DNA of 17,719 nt from CAZRHR01 sp964599915 (GCA_964599915.1 CAZRHR010000056.1:1-17719); one strand, 5' to 3'. Positions 1 to 8,155 are shown, counted from the stretch's first letter. The notes: generated from the sequence alone by a model not told the origin. Numbers and translations are program-made.

Positions 1-1310
1 TGGTACATGTCGGGGGATAGTCCAACTTGTTCCATGAGTGCGAGGGCTGCGTTTTTACATGCGGCTTTGGTGGTGTGGACGCGATGCACCCACATGGGTT
101 CTGCGATGGCTTCACCGATGGGTAAGTAGGGATTTAGCGAGGCAAAGGGATCTTGAAAAATCAATTGAAAATGGGGCCGCATTTTCCGCAGTGCTTCTCC
201 CTGAAGCGTGTGTAAGGCTTGACCTTGGAAATAAATTTCGCCGGTTGCGTGCGGTTGAAGTCGAAGCAGGGCGCGGCCTAGGGTCGATTTTCCGGAACCG
301 GATTCACCTACCAGTCCTAAAATTTCTCCTTGGTATAATTGAAGGTTGGCTTGTTTTACAGCGTGAAATGGTGTCGGTTTTTTCCAGAATGAGGTTCCTC
401 GTCCCGGGTAGGTCACGGAAATGTTTCGAGCCTCCAACAAAACGGATGTGGGTTGAAATGTGGGCCTTTCGTTATTGAAATCTTCATTTTGAAGGCTTCC
501 CGCCATCACATCTTCTACGGTTGGCAGGCGCAACGGCCGGGCTTGATGCGGCGGACGGCAAGCCATAAGTCCTTGGGTGTAGGCGGCTTTGGGAGCCGAT
601 AAAACCTGATGGGCAGGCCCTTGCTCCATGATTTTTCCTTGCCGCATCACCACCACATGGTCTGCCATTTTTCGGACGACGCCCAAATCATGGGTAATGA
701 AAATCATGGCCATTTGGTGTGCTTTGGCCAGTCTTTGCAGTAAATCAAGGATGTGATGTTGCACGGTGACATCCAAAGCCGTGGTAGGTTCGTCTGCAAT
801 TAGTATATCCGGCTGGTTGGCCATGGCCATGGCAATCATGACCCGTTGCTTTTGTCCTCCGGAGAGTTGGTGTGGATAAGCGTGGAACAAAGTGGACGGC
901 TGCGGAAGTTCAACCGATTGAAAGAGGTCAATGGTTTTAGATTTTGCCTCTTTGGAGGAGATTTTTTGGTGAACTAAAATCGCCTCTTGTACTTGTTTTC
1001 CCACCGACATCACCGGGTTCAGGGAGGTCATAGGTTCCTGAAAAATCATGGTGATGCGTTTTCCCCGAAGGGCGCGGAGTTGTTTTTCAGATAAGGCCAA
1101 TAGGTTCCCAGCGCCTTCCAGGTGGGCGGTTCCGGACGATTTGGCTTGGGTTAAACCCATGAGCGACAGGCAAGTCAGTGACTTTCCGGAGCCGGATTCA
1201 CCCACCAATGCGAGGGTTTGTCCGGGGAAAACGTTAAAATGGACATCCTTCACCACCTGGGTGGTTTCGAACGAAAGACTGAGGTTTTCTACGCGAAGTA
1301 GCGGTTGCAT
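1..1310 (-). CDS. Double-ATPase peptide/nickel-type ABC transporter ATP-binding protein (partial, C-terminus beyond left edge)
   Basis: Cytoplasmic ATPase subunit that would power an inner-membrane importer of the oligopeptide/dipeptide/nickel class. Translation from the ATG at 1310 gives an uninterrupted frame of 436 codons to the edge. The first ATPase domain has Walker A GESGSGKS (about 37-44), signature LSGGQ (149-153) and Walker B with ADEPTTALD (about 172-180), followed by an oligopeptide-transporter C-terminal segment (APKAAYTQGLMACRPP). The second starts near residue 295 and has Walker A GESGSGKST (335-343) and Q-loop region FQLIFQDPFASLNP. The window cuts it before its signature motif. 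Two ATPases in one chain resemble YejF or GsiA, that is, fused DppD and DppF. The start codon overlaps the stop of the upstream lipoprotein gene (TGATG), implying translational coupling. The substrate cannot be told from sequence, and no permease or binding protein is visible here. Confidence 0.93.
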   Translation of the reverse strand, partial: MQPLLRVENLSLSFETTQVVKDVHFNVFPGQTLALVGESGSGKSLTCLSLMGLTQAKSSGTAHLEGAGNLLALSEKQLRALRGKRITMIFQEPMTSLNPVMSVGKQVQEAILVHQKISSKEAKSKTIDLFQSVELPQPSTLFHAYPHQLSGGQKQRVMIAMAMANQPDILIADEPTTALDVTVQHHILDLLQRLAKAHQMAMIFITHDLGVVRKMADHVVVMRQGKIMEQGPAHQVLSAPKAAYTQGLMACRPPHQARPLRLPTVEDVMAGSLQNEDFNNERPTFQPTSVLLEARNISVTYPGRGTSFWKKPTPFHAVKQANLQLYQGEILGLVGESGSGKSTLGRALLRLQPHATGEIYFQGQALHTLQGEALRKMRPHFQLIFQDPFASLNPYLPIGEAIAEPMWVHRVHTTKAACKNAALALMEQVGLSPDMY

Positions 1311-1825
1311 CAGAGGGCAGGTCCAGCGGGTTCCGGAAAACGTTTCTCTTTATAAATCCAAATGCGAACGGCTGAGGATTCATATAAAGGCGTTTCGTCA
1401 TAGATTTCCACATAGGTACCGGAGCTGTCGGCACAAGTGAATGCGCCTCTGCTTTCTAAGCAGGGAGATTGATTTTTTTCCTCATAAAAACTTCGGAACA
1501 ATCCGGCCAAAGCCTCACCTTCATCTGGTTTTCCCAGGAATACGGAGGCATGAATTTCGGTAAGAATCATGCCTTCGAATATGTAATTGATTTGACAATA
1601 TTCAGAATCGGAGACTGGGATTTTGTATTGCAGTGCCGTAGAATCCATGAATACACGATGTTCTGTGGGTTCATTTTGGAGCACAGCTTCATAGGAGTCC
1701 CCGGGACTGAAACCCCTAAAATGACCTGGCCGATCGGTCATGATGCGTTTAAATTCCTTATTTAAAGCGGTATCGCAGCTCACGAGCAAAAGGATACCAA
1801 AAACCATAACCAGAAGTCGCCGCAT
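1310..1825 (-). CDS. Small putative lipoprotein of unknown function
   Basis: A 171-residue protein with a lipoprotein signal: Met-Arg-Arg, a hydrophobic stretch, then lipobox LVSC with the acylated cysteine at residue 17. The rest is mixed, soluble-looking and holds three further cysteines (in EYCQIN, SPCLES and FTCADSS); I recognise no family. The frame is open up to 1903, but I chose the ATG at 1825. The lipobox then falls where expected, and a good Bacteroidota promoter (1842-1872) lies inside the longer reading, so a start at 1903 would lie upstream of the likely transcription start. Its stop overlaps the ABC ATPase start by one base, so the two are probably one operon. A role near the transporter at the membrane is an inference from position only. 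Confidence 0.8.
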   Translation of the reverse strand: MRRLLVMVFGILLLVSCDTALNKEFKRIMTDRPGHFRGFSPGDSYEAVLQNEPTEHRVFMDSTALQYKIPVSDSEYCQINYIFEGMILTEIHASVFLGKPDEGEALAGLFRSFYEEKNQSPCLESRGAFTCADSSGTYVEIYDETPLYESSAVRIWIYKEKRFPEPAGPAL

Positions 1826-1841
1826 GTCATTTTGTTTACCG

Positions 1842-1872
1842 CAAAGGTAGGGGAACTCAGGGATGATTACAA
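1842..1872 (-). promoter_or_regulatory. Putative Bacteroidota-type promoter for the lipoprotein/ABC unit
   Basis: On the minus strand TTG (1872-1870), a 20-bp spacer and TACCTTTG (1849-1842) match the TTG / TAnnTTTG pattern of Bacteroidota housekeeping promoters. The -7 element ends 16 nt before the ATG at 1825, implying a leader of roughly 10 nt. The rest of the 1826-2027 gap shows no gene or clear terminator. Confidence 0.55.
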
Positions 1873-2027
1873 CCCGACTTTTAAAACGTGAGGTGGAATG
1901 CAAAGGGCAAATGGATATTATCTATTTGTTTGGTGATAAAGTCAGTTTGGGTAAATGATGACATTGCATGCTTTGTCCTAAGACCTTTTTTCCCCCAGAT
2001 GATTCAATAAAGAAAGTTTTCAGCTTT

Positions 2028-3203
2028 TCAAGACCGTGAAATCTTGGTCCACAATACCGTTTGTTTCTTCCGAAGAAACCGCCAAAATCCTAAAGGAAAA
2101 GCCACGTGCATCATCATAAAATAAAAGGGCACGTAAAATCCGGGGAGGGGAACTTTGAGGTTGCGGGTGAGCCATCCAAGGCCGGCGAGGAAAAGAAAAA
2201 TTCCCCAAAAAATGGAAAGGGTGTGCAGGGCGAGGTTTTCGGAAAAGCAAAAGGCCAGTGCCAATGGCCCTGTCCACACCGCCAGGGGAGCAGTAACCCA
2301 GCGGAGCAATCGGTGGCTGATAAACTGAAATGCCCGCAAAGGATAAGGCCACGGGGACCAAATGGTCCACATGCGTGGAATGGCCTGAAATACACCTGCG
2401 GCAATCCGAACCTTTCGTTCAAATTCACTTGGCAGGTCAGGACTTGGCGCCTCTATGGCACAAGCTTCCGGTGCATAGGCCATGAGTGAACCATTTTTTA
2501 AAAACTGAACCGACATGGCCAAGTCGTCCAAAATACTGTCTTCCGGGATGGGCGCGTAAGCACTTCTGCGGAAAGCCATGAGCTCTCCTGCGGCGCCGGT
2601 TAGGGTGTGCACTTTGGCTTCCCAGTGTTTTACTTTAGACTCATAGCGCCAGTAAATGCCTTCATGGGCTTCTGAAGAATGTGCTTGGGTTTTCACCTTC
2701 TTTTCTCCCGAAACTGCCGCGATGTTGGGTTGCGTGAACCTTACGGCAAAGGCTTTGAGCACATTAGGGGTGAGTAAGGTGTTGGCGTCCGTTAATACAA
2801 TTAACGGGTGTTTGGCAAAAGATAAAGCGCGGTGAATGGCGGCTGCTTTTCCCTTGCGTTCCGGTTCATGTAAAACCCTCACCCTTGGGCCCCAGTCTTG
2901 TGTATGGGCTTGGTCTGTGGAACCATCGGTGACAAGAATAATGTCTATTTGTTCTTCCGGATAATCAAGCGAAAGGGTATTGGAGATTTTCTCCCGGAGT
3001 ATTCCCTTTTCATTGTAAGCGGGAATAATCAGGGTAAAAGCGGGCCATGGGGTGGGCGTGGGTAGATTTTTGTTTTTGGTAAAAAACGCCAGTCCGGCCA
3101 TCAACAAGGGATAGACCAGGTAAGTGTAAGCCAAAAGAGAAAGGCTGCTCCATACAATGATACTGGCAACGGACATGGGATAAAGGTAAAAACTTACCAC
3201 CAT
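2028..3203 (-). CDS. Membrane-bound family 2 glycosyltransferase
   Basis: A 391-residue inner-membrane enzyme that should transfer a sugar from a nucleotide-sugar donor on the cytoplasmic side to a glycan or lipid acceptor. The GT-A fold motifs are in order: IIPAYNE (59-65), TDGSTD (92-97), the DXD-like metal-binding TDAN (138-141), GAAGELMAFRR (203-213) and the EDSILDD acidic region (221-227) with the presumed catalytic Asp. ERKVRIAAG (262-270) sits where processive relatives carry QxxRW. Hydrophobic segments lie at about 14-44, 303-320, 327-345 and 354-375. The topology resembles NodC/hyaluronan-synthase-like enzymes, but the degenerate QxxRW position makes processivity doubtful. Met10 (3176) is an alternative start. 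It lies 27 bp behind der and is probably cotranscribed. Product unknown; no other glycan genes are nearby. Confidence 0.88.
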   Translation of the reverse strand: MVVSFYLYPMSVASIIVWSSLSLLAYTYLVYPLLMAGLAFFTKNKNLPTPTPWPAFTLIIPAYNEKGILREKISNTLSLDYPEEQIDIILVTDGSTDQAHTQDWGPRVRVLHEPERKGKAAAIHRALSFAKHPLIVLTDANTLLTPNVLKAFAVRFTQPNIAAVSGEKKVKTQAHSSEAHEGIYWRYESKVKHWEAKVHTLTGAAGELMAFRRSAYAPIPEDSILDDLAMSVQFLKNGSLMAYAPEACAIEAPSPDLPSEFERKVRIAAGVFQAIPRMWTIWSPWPYPLRAFQFISHRLLRWVTAPLAVWTGPLALAFCFSENLALHTLSIFWGIFLFLAGLGWLTRNLKVPLPGFYVPFYFMMMHVAFPLGFWRFLRKKQTVLWTKISRS

Positions 3204-3230
3204 CCAAGGATATCCATGCCGGGCATACGG

Positions 3231-4538
3231 CTATTTTTCTCTGAAGAAAATGGCCATGGGCGTTCCGGAAAATGAATATTTTTCACGGATTTTGTTTTCC
3301 AAGAACCTACGGTACGGGTCTTTCACGTACTGGGGCAAATTGCAATAAAAGGCAAAGCACGGATAGGCAAGTGGCAACATGGTGGCAAACTTGATGCGGA
3401 TGTATTTGCCCTTATTGGACGGGGGAGGATTAGATTCAATGATGGGTAAAATATAATCATTGAACTCTCTGGTTTTGATGCGCCGCTGCCGGTTTTCATA
3501 GACTTCCACCGCCGTTTCCAGGGCTTTATGGATTCTTTGTTTTTGGGGAACGGAGGTAAAGATGACCGGAACATCTCTAAAAGGCGCAATTTTCTCTTGA
3601 ATATCCGCCAAAAAGGCTTCATGGGTTTTATGGTCTTTTTCCACTAAATCCCATTTATTCACGAGAATGACAATGCCTTTATGGTTTTTTTCTGCCAGGT
3701 GAAACAGGTTCAAATCTTGGGATTCAAACCCTTGGGTGGCATCAATCATGAGAAGTACCACGTCTGCGGACTCGATGGTTCGGATAGAACGCAGGACCGA
3801 ATAAAATTCTAGGTCTTCTTTTACTTTTCCTTTTTTACGTACCCCGGCGGTGTCAATGAGGTAAAAGTCGAATCCAAAAGCTTTATAACGAACGTAAATG
3901 GAGTCTCTGGTGGTGCCGGCTACGGGGGTAACAATGTTTCTTTCGGTACCCAAAAAGGCGTTGGTGATGGAGCTTTTCCCCACGTTAGGGCGACCTACAA
4001 TGGCAATTTTGGGGAGAATTTCTTCTTCCTCTATGGGTTTAGCAGGGCCTAAAAGTTCAAGAATGCGGTCCAACAAATCGCCGGTGCCGGAACCGGAAAT
4101 AGAAGAAAGGGCAAACACTTCCCCAATACCAAAGGCATAAAAATCTTGGGCTTGAGAGATGAGGTCGAAATTGTCCACTTTGTTGGCTACCACGAGCGTG
4201 GGTTTACCTGCACGTCGCAGCAAATCGGCCACGGTTTCGTCCAGTAAAGTGATTCCGGTAATGGTATCTACGACAAATAGAACCACATCGGCTTCATCTA
4301 TGGCGAGGGTGACTTGTTTTCTGATTTCGGCTTCAAACATATCGTCTGAGCCATGGACATATCCACCGGTGTCAATCACGGACATTTCCCGGCCACCCCA
4401 TTCAATTTTTCCATAATGGCGGTCGCGGGTGACGCCGCTGAACTCATCTACGATGGCATCGCGGGTGCCGGTGAGGCGGTTGAAAAGGGTAGATTTCCCC
4501 ACATTGGGTCTACCTACAATAGCAATCATGTTCCCCAT
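3231..4538 (-). CDS. der: Ribosome-assembly GTPase Der (EngA)
   Basis: Essential tandem GTPase that acts in the cytoplasm on late assembly of the 50S ribosomal subunit. Its 435 residues match the family's usual length. The first G domain shows GRPNVGKST (9-17), DTGG (56-59) and NKVD (119-122). The second shows GRPNVGKSS (182-190), DTAG (229-232) and NKWD (294-297). A C-terminal KH-like domain follows, including PPPSNKGKYIRIKFATM and the basic tail. All nucleotide-binding motifs are intact. The start at 4538 fits the family, where the first G motif begins about 8-9 residues in; Met4 is less likely. It follows the helicase terminator, so it has its own promoter, and leads into the glycosyltransferase gene. 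Two tandem domains plus KH distinguish it from Era, which has one G domain. Confidence 0.98.
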   Translation of the reverse strand: MGNMIAIVGRPNVGKSTLFNRLTGTRDAIVDEFSGVTRDRHYGKIEWGGREMSVIDTGGYVHGSDDMFEAEIRKQVTLAIDEADVVLFVVDTITGITLLDETVADLLRRAGKPTLVVANKVDNFDLISQAQDFYAFGIGEVFALSSISGSGTGDLLDRILELLGPAKPIEEEEILPKIAIVGRPNVGKSSITNAFLGTERNIVTPVAGTTRDSIYVRYKAFGFDFYLIDTAGVRKKGKVKEDLEFYSVLRSIRTIESADVVLLMIDATQGFESQDLNLFHLAEKNHKGIVILVNKWDLVEKDHKTHEAFLADIQEKIAPFRDVPVIFTSVPQKQRIHKALETAVEVYENRQRRIKTREFNDYILPIIESNPPPSNKGKYIRIKFATMLPLAYPCFAFYCNLPQYVKDPYRRFLENKIREKYSFSGTPMAIFFREK

Positions 4539-4548
4539 AATACAGGTG

Positions 4549-4556
4549 CAAAAATA
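4549..4556 (-). promoter_or_regulatory. Possible -7 element for der
   Basis: TATTTTTG on the minus strand matches TAnnTTTG and ends 10 nt before the der ATG, implying a very short leader. No TTG lies at the expected distance, where the sequence is taken up by the helicase terminator stem. This is a weak call, supported mainly by the need for a promoter after that terminator. Confidence 0.3.
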
Positions 4557-4563
4557 AGGGTAT

Positions 4564-4610
4564 AAAAGAAAATCCGGCCTTTACCAGAAGTTTTCTGGTG
4601 AAGGCCGGAT
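4564..4610 (-). terminator. Intrinsic terminator of the DEAD-box helicase gene
   Basis: Positions 4572-4589 pair with 4593-4610 as an 18-bp stem with one G-T wobble, around a 3-nt loop; the outer part is GC-rich (ATCCGGCC). On the minus strand the stem is followed at once by TTTTCTTTT (4571-4564). The opposite strand has no T-run after the stem, so it should act only on transcripts coming from the helicase gene, whose stop codon lies 12 nt upstream. Confidence 0.9.
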
Positions 4611-4622
4611 AAAATGGGGGTG

Positions 4623-6350
4623 TTAGAAACGCATGGGGGCAGGTCTCCGCTTTTTGCGGTCATCTCCGCCACCAAAACTGCTTTGGCTGTTGTTGCCGTA
4701 GGATTTTTTGAATTTACCTCCACGGGCTTGTTCTCTTCCGGCTTTTGGTGCGGCACCACGGTCGGTGCGCAGTTCAAAACGTACCGGGCGATCATTCACT
4801 TTTTGTCCTTTTAAGCCACCTTGAAAGGCATCTGCCATTTCTTTACGCACTTCTAAAAGGGTATAGCTGGATTTTAGACCAATCCAAGGAATATCGTTTT
4901 CTTGTAAGCCACAGGTTTCGGCCAAATATTCTTTGATTGAACGAAGGTCGAAGCCATCCATGGTGCCCAGATTCAAGAAGAAACGAGCTACGTCTGAACG
5001 CATGGGTTCTCCTCCCATGTCATCCATGTTGCCATCTTGGTTTTGGTCATTGTAATAACGCAACATTGGTGCGAAACGAGCAGAAAGGAAGCGGGCCAAA
5101 ATGTCTTCACGGCTGAGGTCAGCCAACATTTGACTTAAAGCCTCTACAGAGCCTTCCATGTCTGGTAGGATGGAGGTGTCGCGGATTTCGGCTGCCCAAG
5201 TTTCTACTTGTCTGCGCACGATTTCTTTGAAACCTGGCATTTCTCTTAGGACGAAGCGGCTTTGTAGCGCTCTTTCCAAGGTGCCGATTTTCCCTTTTTC
5301 ATTTTTAGAAATCAGGGCAATTGAAACACCTTTTTTCCCGGCACGGGCGGTACGTCCTGCACGGTGGGTGTAGTTTTCTAAATCGTCCGGTAGGTGGTAG
5401 TGAATTACGTGAGTAACATCATTCACATCGATACCGCGTGCCGCTACGTCGGTAGCCACCAACATGCGGAGGTGACGGGTGCGAAAACGCTTCATCACTT
5501 GGTCACGTTGTGCTTGGCTCAGGTCGCCATGCAGGGCATCGGCGTTGTATCCGTCGCGGATTAAAGCGTCGGCAACTTGCTGAGTTTCTTTTCTAGTTCT
5601 GCAGAAAACAATACCAAAGATGTCCGGATGAAAATCGGCAATTCTCTTCAGGGCCTGGTATTTGTTTTTAGGACCGGTGATGTAGAATTGGTGTTCGATG
5701 TTTTCATTGCTGGCATTTTTCCGTCCCACGGTAATTTCGATGGGGTCGAACATAAACTGCTGTGCAATGCGCGATACCTCTGCAGGCATGGTGGCAGAGA
5801 ACAACCAAGTGAATTTGGTGTCCGGGGTTTGGGCCAGAATAAGGTCCAAATCTTCACGGAATCCCATGTTCAACATTTCGTCCGCTTCATCTAAAACGGC
5901 TACACGAACGCCGGACAAATCGATTTTGTTCCGGTGAATCATGTCGGTAAGTCTTCCGGGGGTGGCCACAATAATGTTGGCCCCATCGCGGATTTCCTTA
6001 ATTTGTCCTTCGATACCGGCACCACCATAAATGGCTGCGATGCGAATACCGGAAACATACTTCGAATAGTTTTCCAAATCACGAGATACCTGAAGGCAAA
6101 GCTCGCGGGTTGGACAAATAATCAAACCTTGAGGTTTGCGAGAAGTCGCATCGGTCATGGCGATGAGAGGCAGGCCGAAAGCGGCTGTTTTACCCGTGCC
6201 TGTTTGGGCCAAAGCGACGAGGTCGCCGGGTTGTTCAATTAAAACCGGAATGGCTTGTTCTTGAACGGGAGTAGGGGACTCAAATCCCAAATCGATTAAC
6301 GCACGAACTAACGGGGCTTGCAAGCCCAACATTTCAAATGGGTGTGACAT
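4623..6350 (-). CDS. DEAD-box ATP-dependent RNA helicase (DeaD/CsdA-like)
   Basis: ATP-driven RNA-unwinding enzyme that in bacteria acts in ribosome biogenesis, mRNA turnover and cold adaptation. The 575-residue protein has the full motif set: Q motif (about 23-31), motif I AQTGTGKT (48-55), PTREL (80-84), TPGR (130-133), DEAD (154-157), SAT (185-187), the motif IV region VFCRTRKE (248-255), ATDVAARGID (299-308) and motif VI HRAGRTARAGK (329-339). After the core, residues about 455-530 look like the DbpA-type RNA-binding domain of DeaD relatives (FFLNLGTMDGF to RPVRFELRTDR). The tail (about 530-575) is basic, Gly- and Ser-rich and suited to nonspecific RNA contact. It is a single-gene unit with its own promoter, a leader of about 135 nt and a terminator. 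DeaD is the likeliest subgroup, but DbpA or another paralogue cannot be excluded. Confidence 0.95.
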   Translation of the reverse strand: MSHPFEMLGLQAPLVRALIDLGFESPTPVQEQAIPVLIEQPGDLVALAQTGTGKTAAFGLPLIAMTDATSRKPQGLIICPTRELCLQVSRDLENYSKYVSGIRIAAIYGGAGIEGQIKEIRDGANIIVATPGRLTDMIHRNKIDLSGVRVAVLDEADEMLNMGFREDLDLILAQTPDTKFTWLFSATMPAEVSRIAQQFMFDPIEITVGRKNASNENIEHQFYITGPKNKYQALKRIADFHPDIFGIVFCRTRKETQQVADALIRDGYNADALHGDLSQAQRDQVMKRFRTRHLRMLVATDVAARGIDVNDVTHVIHYHLPDDLENYTHRAGRTARAGKKGVSIALISKNEKGKIGTLERALQSRFVLREMPGFKEIVRRQVETWAAEIRDTSILPDMEGSVEALSQMLADLSREDILARFLSARFAPMLRYYNDQNQDGNMDDMGGEPMRSDVARFFLNLGTMDGFDLRSIKEYLAETCGLQENDIPWIGLKSSYTLLEVRKEMADAFQGGLKGQKVNDRPVRFELRTDRGAAPKAGREQARGGKFKKSYGNNSQSSFGGGDDRKKRRPAPMRF

Positions 6351-6486
6351 ACATCAACTGTTACCGCCGGCACCTGGCCTTCGAGATGGAACTTTACAAC
6401 TTAAAAGCGAGCAACCACCGACAGGAAACGTTGACTTACCAAAAAGAAGAAATCCCGCTATCCAGGGATACGGCTTTGTTTAAAAA
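6351..6486 (-). other. Long 5' leader of the helicase mRNA (inferred)
   Basis: If the promoter at 6493-6522 is used, the helicase transcript carries about 135 untranslated nucleotides. They contain no reading frame of note and no clear Shine-Dalgarno sequence; I see only small local inverted repeats such as ATCCC/GGGAT at 6452-6456 and 6465-6469. Long leaders are known for cold-regulated helicase mRNAs in other bacteria, so a regulatory role is possible but not shown. The other side of this divergent gap (up to 6578) holds no clear promoter for the kinase. Confidence 0.35.
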
Positions 6487-6492
6487 CCGGTA

Positions 6493-6522
6493 CAAAGATA
6501 ATCGAATTTCCCGAAACCACAA
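6493..6522 (-). promoter_or_regulatory. Bacteroidota-type promoter of the helicase gene
   Basis: On the minus strand TTG (6522-6520), a 19-bp spacer and TATCTTTG (6500-6493) give a full match to the TTG / TAnnTTTG promoter pattern. It is the best promoter match found in the window, and it lies in the divergent gap between helicase and histidine kinase. Confidence 0.65.
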
Positions 6523-6578
6523 GCTATTAGCGGTTTTCCTTGATTTGAGGTTCCATATTGCTTATCTTCACCCTCCAA

Positions 6579-8093
6579 ATGACACCCCACGCTTTTCGCA
6601 AACAACGTTGGAAAATTGGCCTGGGTGTTGCGGCTGCGCTCATTGTCGTCGCAACGCTGGTGTATACCAATGACCTTATTCGCGCCATTCGTTTAGATGA
6701 GCGGCAAAAAGTGGGTTTATGGGCCCGGGCCGTCCAAAATCGGGCGGAATTGGTGCGGCAAACCAATGCCATTTTCAGGGATTTTGAAACGGAAGACCAA
6801 AAGAACATTCGCCTGTGGGCCGAAGCCAACCAGTTCCTCGCTTCCTATGATGGCATGGGAGATATCCATTTTCCCTCCCTCATCCTTACCAACAACACTA
6901 CCATCCCCGTGATTATTGCCAATGCGGAGGATGATATTCTCATGGTGAACAACTTTTCCTCGGCACAAGAAAAAGATACCACCTTCCTACAAGAAGAAAT
7001 TCAACGCCTCCGGAAAAAGAACGCGCCTGTAGATGTAAGTTATAAGGTGGATGGCATTTGGTTTAAGCAATATCTATACTACGATGACTCCCGGATTTAC
7101 TCTAGTTTAAAAAGGGTGATTCATGAGTTGGGTAATTCCTTTATTGAAGAAACGGTCATCAATGCGGCTTCCGTGCCGGTGGTATTTACCAACGCCGCCT
7201 CCGACAGTATTTTGGCCTTTGGAAATATTGACGCACTCACGGAGCAAGGTTTGGTGGAAGACGCGGACCTTATTGCAGAAATGAAAAAGCATAACCACAT
7301 TCAAGTAGAGTTGCTGCCGGGCGTGCCATACCATATTTACTACATGGACAGCCAAACCCTCGCTCAGTTGAGGTATTTCCCGTGGATTTTTCTCGCCATT
7401 GTTACTGCGTTTCTTCTTACGGGTTATCTTTTGTTTTCCTTGGCCCGTCGTTCTGAGCAAAATTTGTTGTGGGTAGGCATGTCCAAAGAAACCGCTCACC
7501 AGTTGGGAACCCCTATTTCTTCTTTAATGGGTTGGTTAGAAATTTTAAAGGACAAAAATGTGCCCCCTGACATTTTACATGAAATGGGGGTAGATGTAGA
7601 GCGCCTGCAAATGGTGGCAGAGCGATTTTCAAAAATCGGTTCCTCCCCGAACCTTCAGCCCGGCTTGCTTTCCGATGTAGCGCGCCAAACCATGGATTAT
7701 TTGAGGCCAAGGATTCGGTCTTCTGTCACCATGGAACTGCTTGTAGAAGAGGAGGTACCAGTTTTGTTAAATGCGGCCCTTTTGGTCTGGGCACTTGAAA
7801 ATATTTTACGCAATAGTGTGGATGCTTCTACGGGAAAAGCATTGATTTCCATTTCTATTGCCAAATGGGGGAATAAAATGGTTGTGGACATTACAGACAC
7901 GGGAAAAGGAATTCCAAAAAATGCGTGGAAATCTGTGTTTAAGCCGGGATATACAACCAAGACGCGCGGTTGGGGTTTAGGCTTAAGTTTGAGCAAACGT
8001 ATTGTGGCACAGTATCACAAAGGGAAAATCGGGGTTAAGTGGAGCGAGATTGATAAAGGGACGACTTTGCGGTTGGTGTTTCCGATGGCTTAA
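6579..8093 (+). CDS. Membrane sensor histidine kinase (orphan)
   Basis: A 504-residue inner-membrane sensor that should autophosphorylate on His and pass the phosphate to a response regulator. One membrane segment (about 13-31), an extracytoplasmic region of some 230 residues and a second membrane segment (about 267-288) precede the kinase core. The core has H-box KETAHQLGTPISSL with His307, N-box NILRNSVDA (408-416), DITDTGKGIP (437-446) and the Gly-rich ATP lid WGLGLSLSK (465-473). All catalytic motifs are intact. The sensor region seems to contain two copies of one module: IPVIIANAEDDILMVNN (109-125) to YLYYDDSRIYSSLKRV (165-180), and VPVVFTNAASDSILAFGN (199-216) to HIYYMDSQTLAQLRYF (252-267). 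I chose the ATG at 6579 over a TTG at 6558 because it puts a basic segment directly before the membrane helix. No response regulator is adjacent. Confidence 0.93.
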   Translation: MTPHAFRKQRWKIGLGVAAALIVVATLVYTNDLIRAIRLDERQKVGLWARAVQNRAELVRQTNAIFRDFETEDQKNIRLWAEANQFLASYDGMGDIHFPSLILTNNTTIPVIIANAEDDILMVNNFSSAQEKDTTFLQEEIQRLRKKNAPVDVSYKVDGIWFKQYLYYDDSRIYSSLKRVIHELGNSFIEETVINAASVPVVFTNAASDSILAFGNIDALTEQGLVEDADLIAEMKKHNHIQVELLPGVPYHIYYMDSQTLAQLRYFPWIFLAIVTAFLLTGYLLFSLARRSEQNLLWVGMSKETAHQLGTPISSLMGWLEILKDKNVPPDILHEMGVDVERLQMVAERFSKIGSSPNLQPGLLSDVARQTMDYLRPRIRSSVTMELLVEEEVPVLLNAALLVWALENILRNSVDASTGKALISISIAKWGNKMVVDITDTGKGIPKNAWKSVFKPGYTTKTRGWGLGLSLSKRIVAQYHKGKIGVKWSEIDKGTTLRLVFPMA

Positions 8094-8155
8094 ACATGTA
8101 TTTTGGATGGAATAAAAAACCGCCACATTACCTAGGGACAATAAAAGAAAATAAA

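Noticed and set aside
38..478. Plus-strand open frame of 146 codons
   Set aside because: Lies opposite the ABC ATPase gene, whose minus-strand reading shows all ATPase motifs; the plus-strand product resembles nothing.
1826..1903. Extended N-terminus of the lipoprotein (start at 1903)
   Set aside because: Would bury the lipobox 26 residues deeper and place the start upstream of the best promoter match.
2106..2489. Plus-strand frame opposite the glycosyltransferase
   Set aside because: Antisense shadow: the minus-strand frame has clear glycosyltransferase motifs and membrane segments.
6452..6469. Short ATCCC/GGGAT hairpin in the helicase leader
   Set aside because: Five-bp stem only; expected by chance and not enough for a regulatory claim.
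6558..6578. TTG start for the histidine kinase
   Set aside because: ATG at 6579 gives a normal basic-then-hydrophobic N-terminus, and seven extra residues add nothing recognisable.
8094..8140. Promoter candidate TATTTTG after the kinase gene
   Set aside because: The spacer inside the element is one base short and no TTG lies at the right distance.
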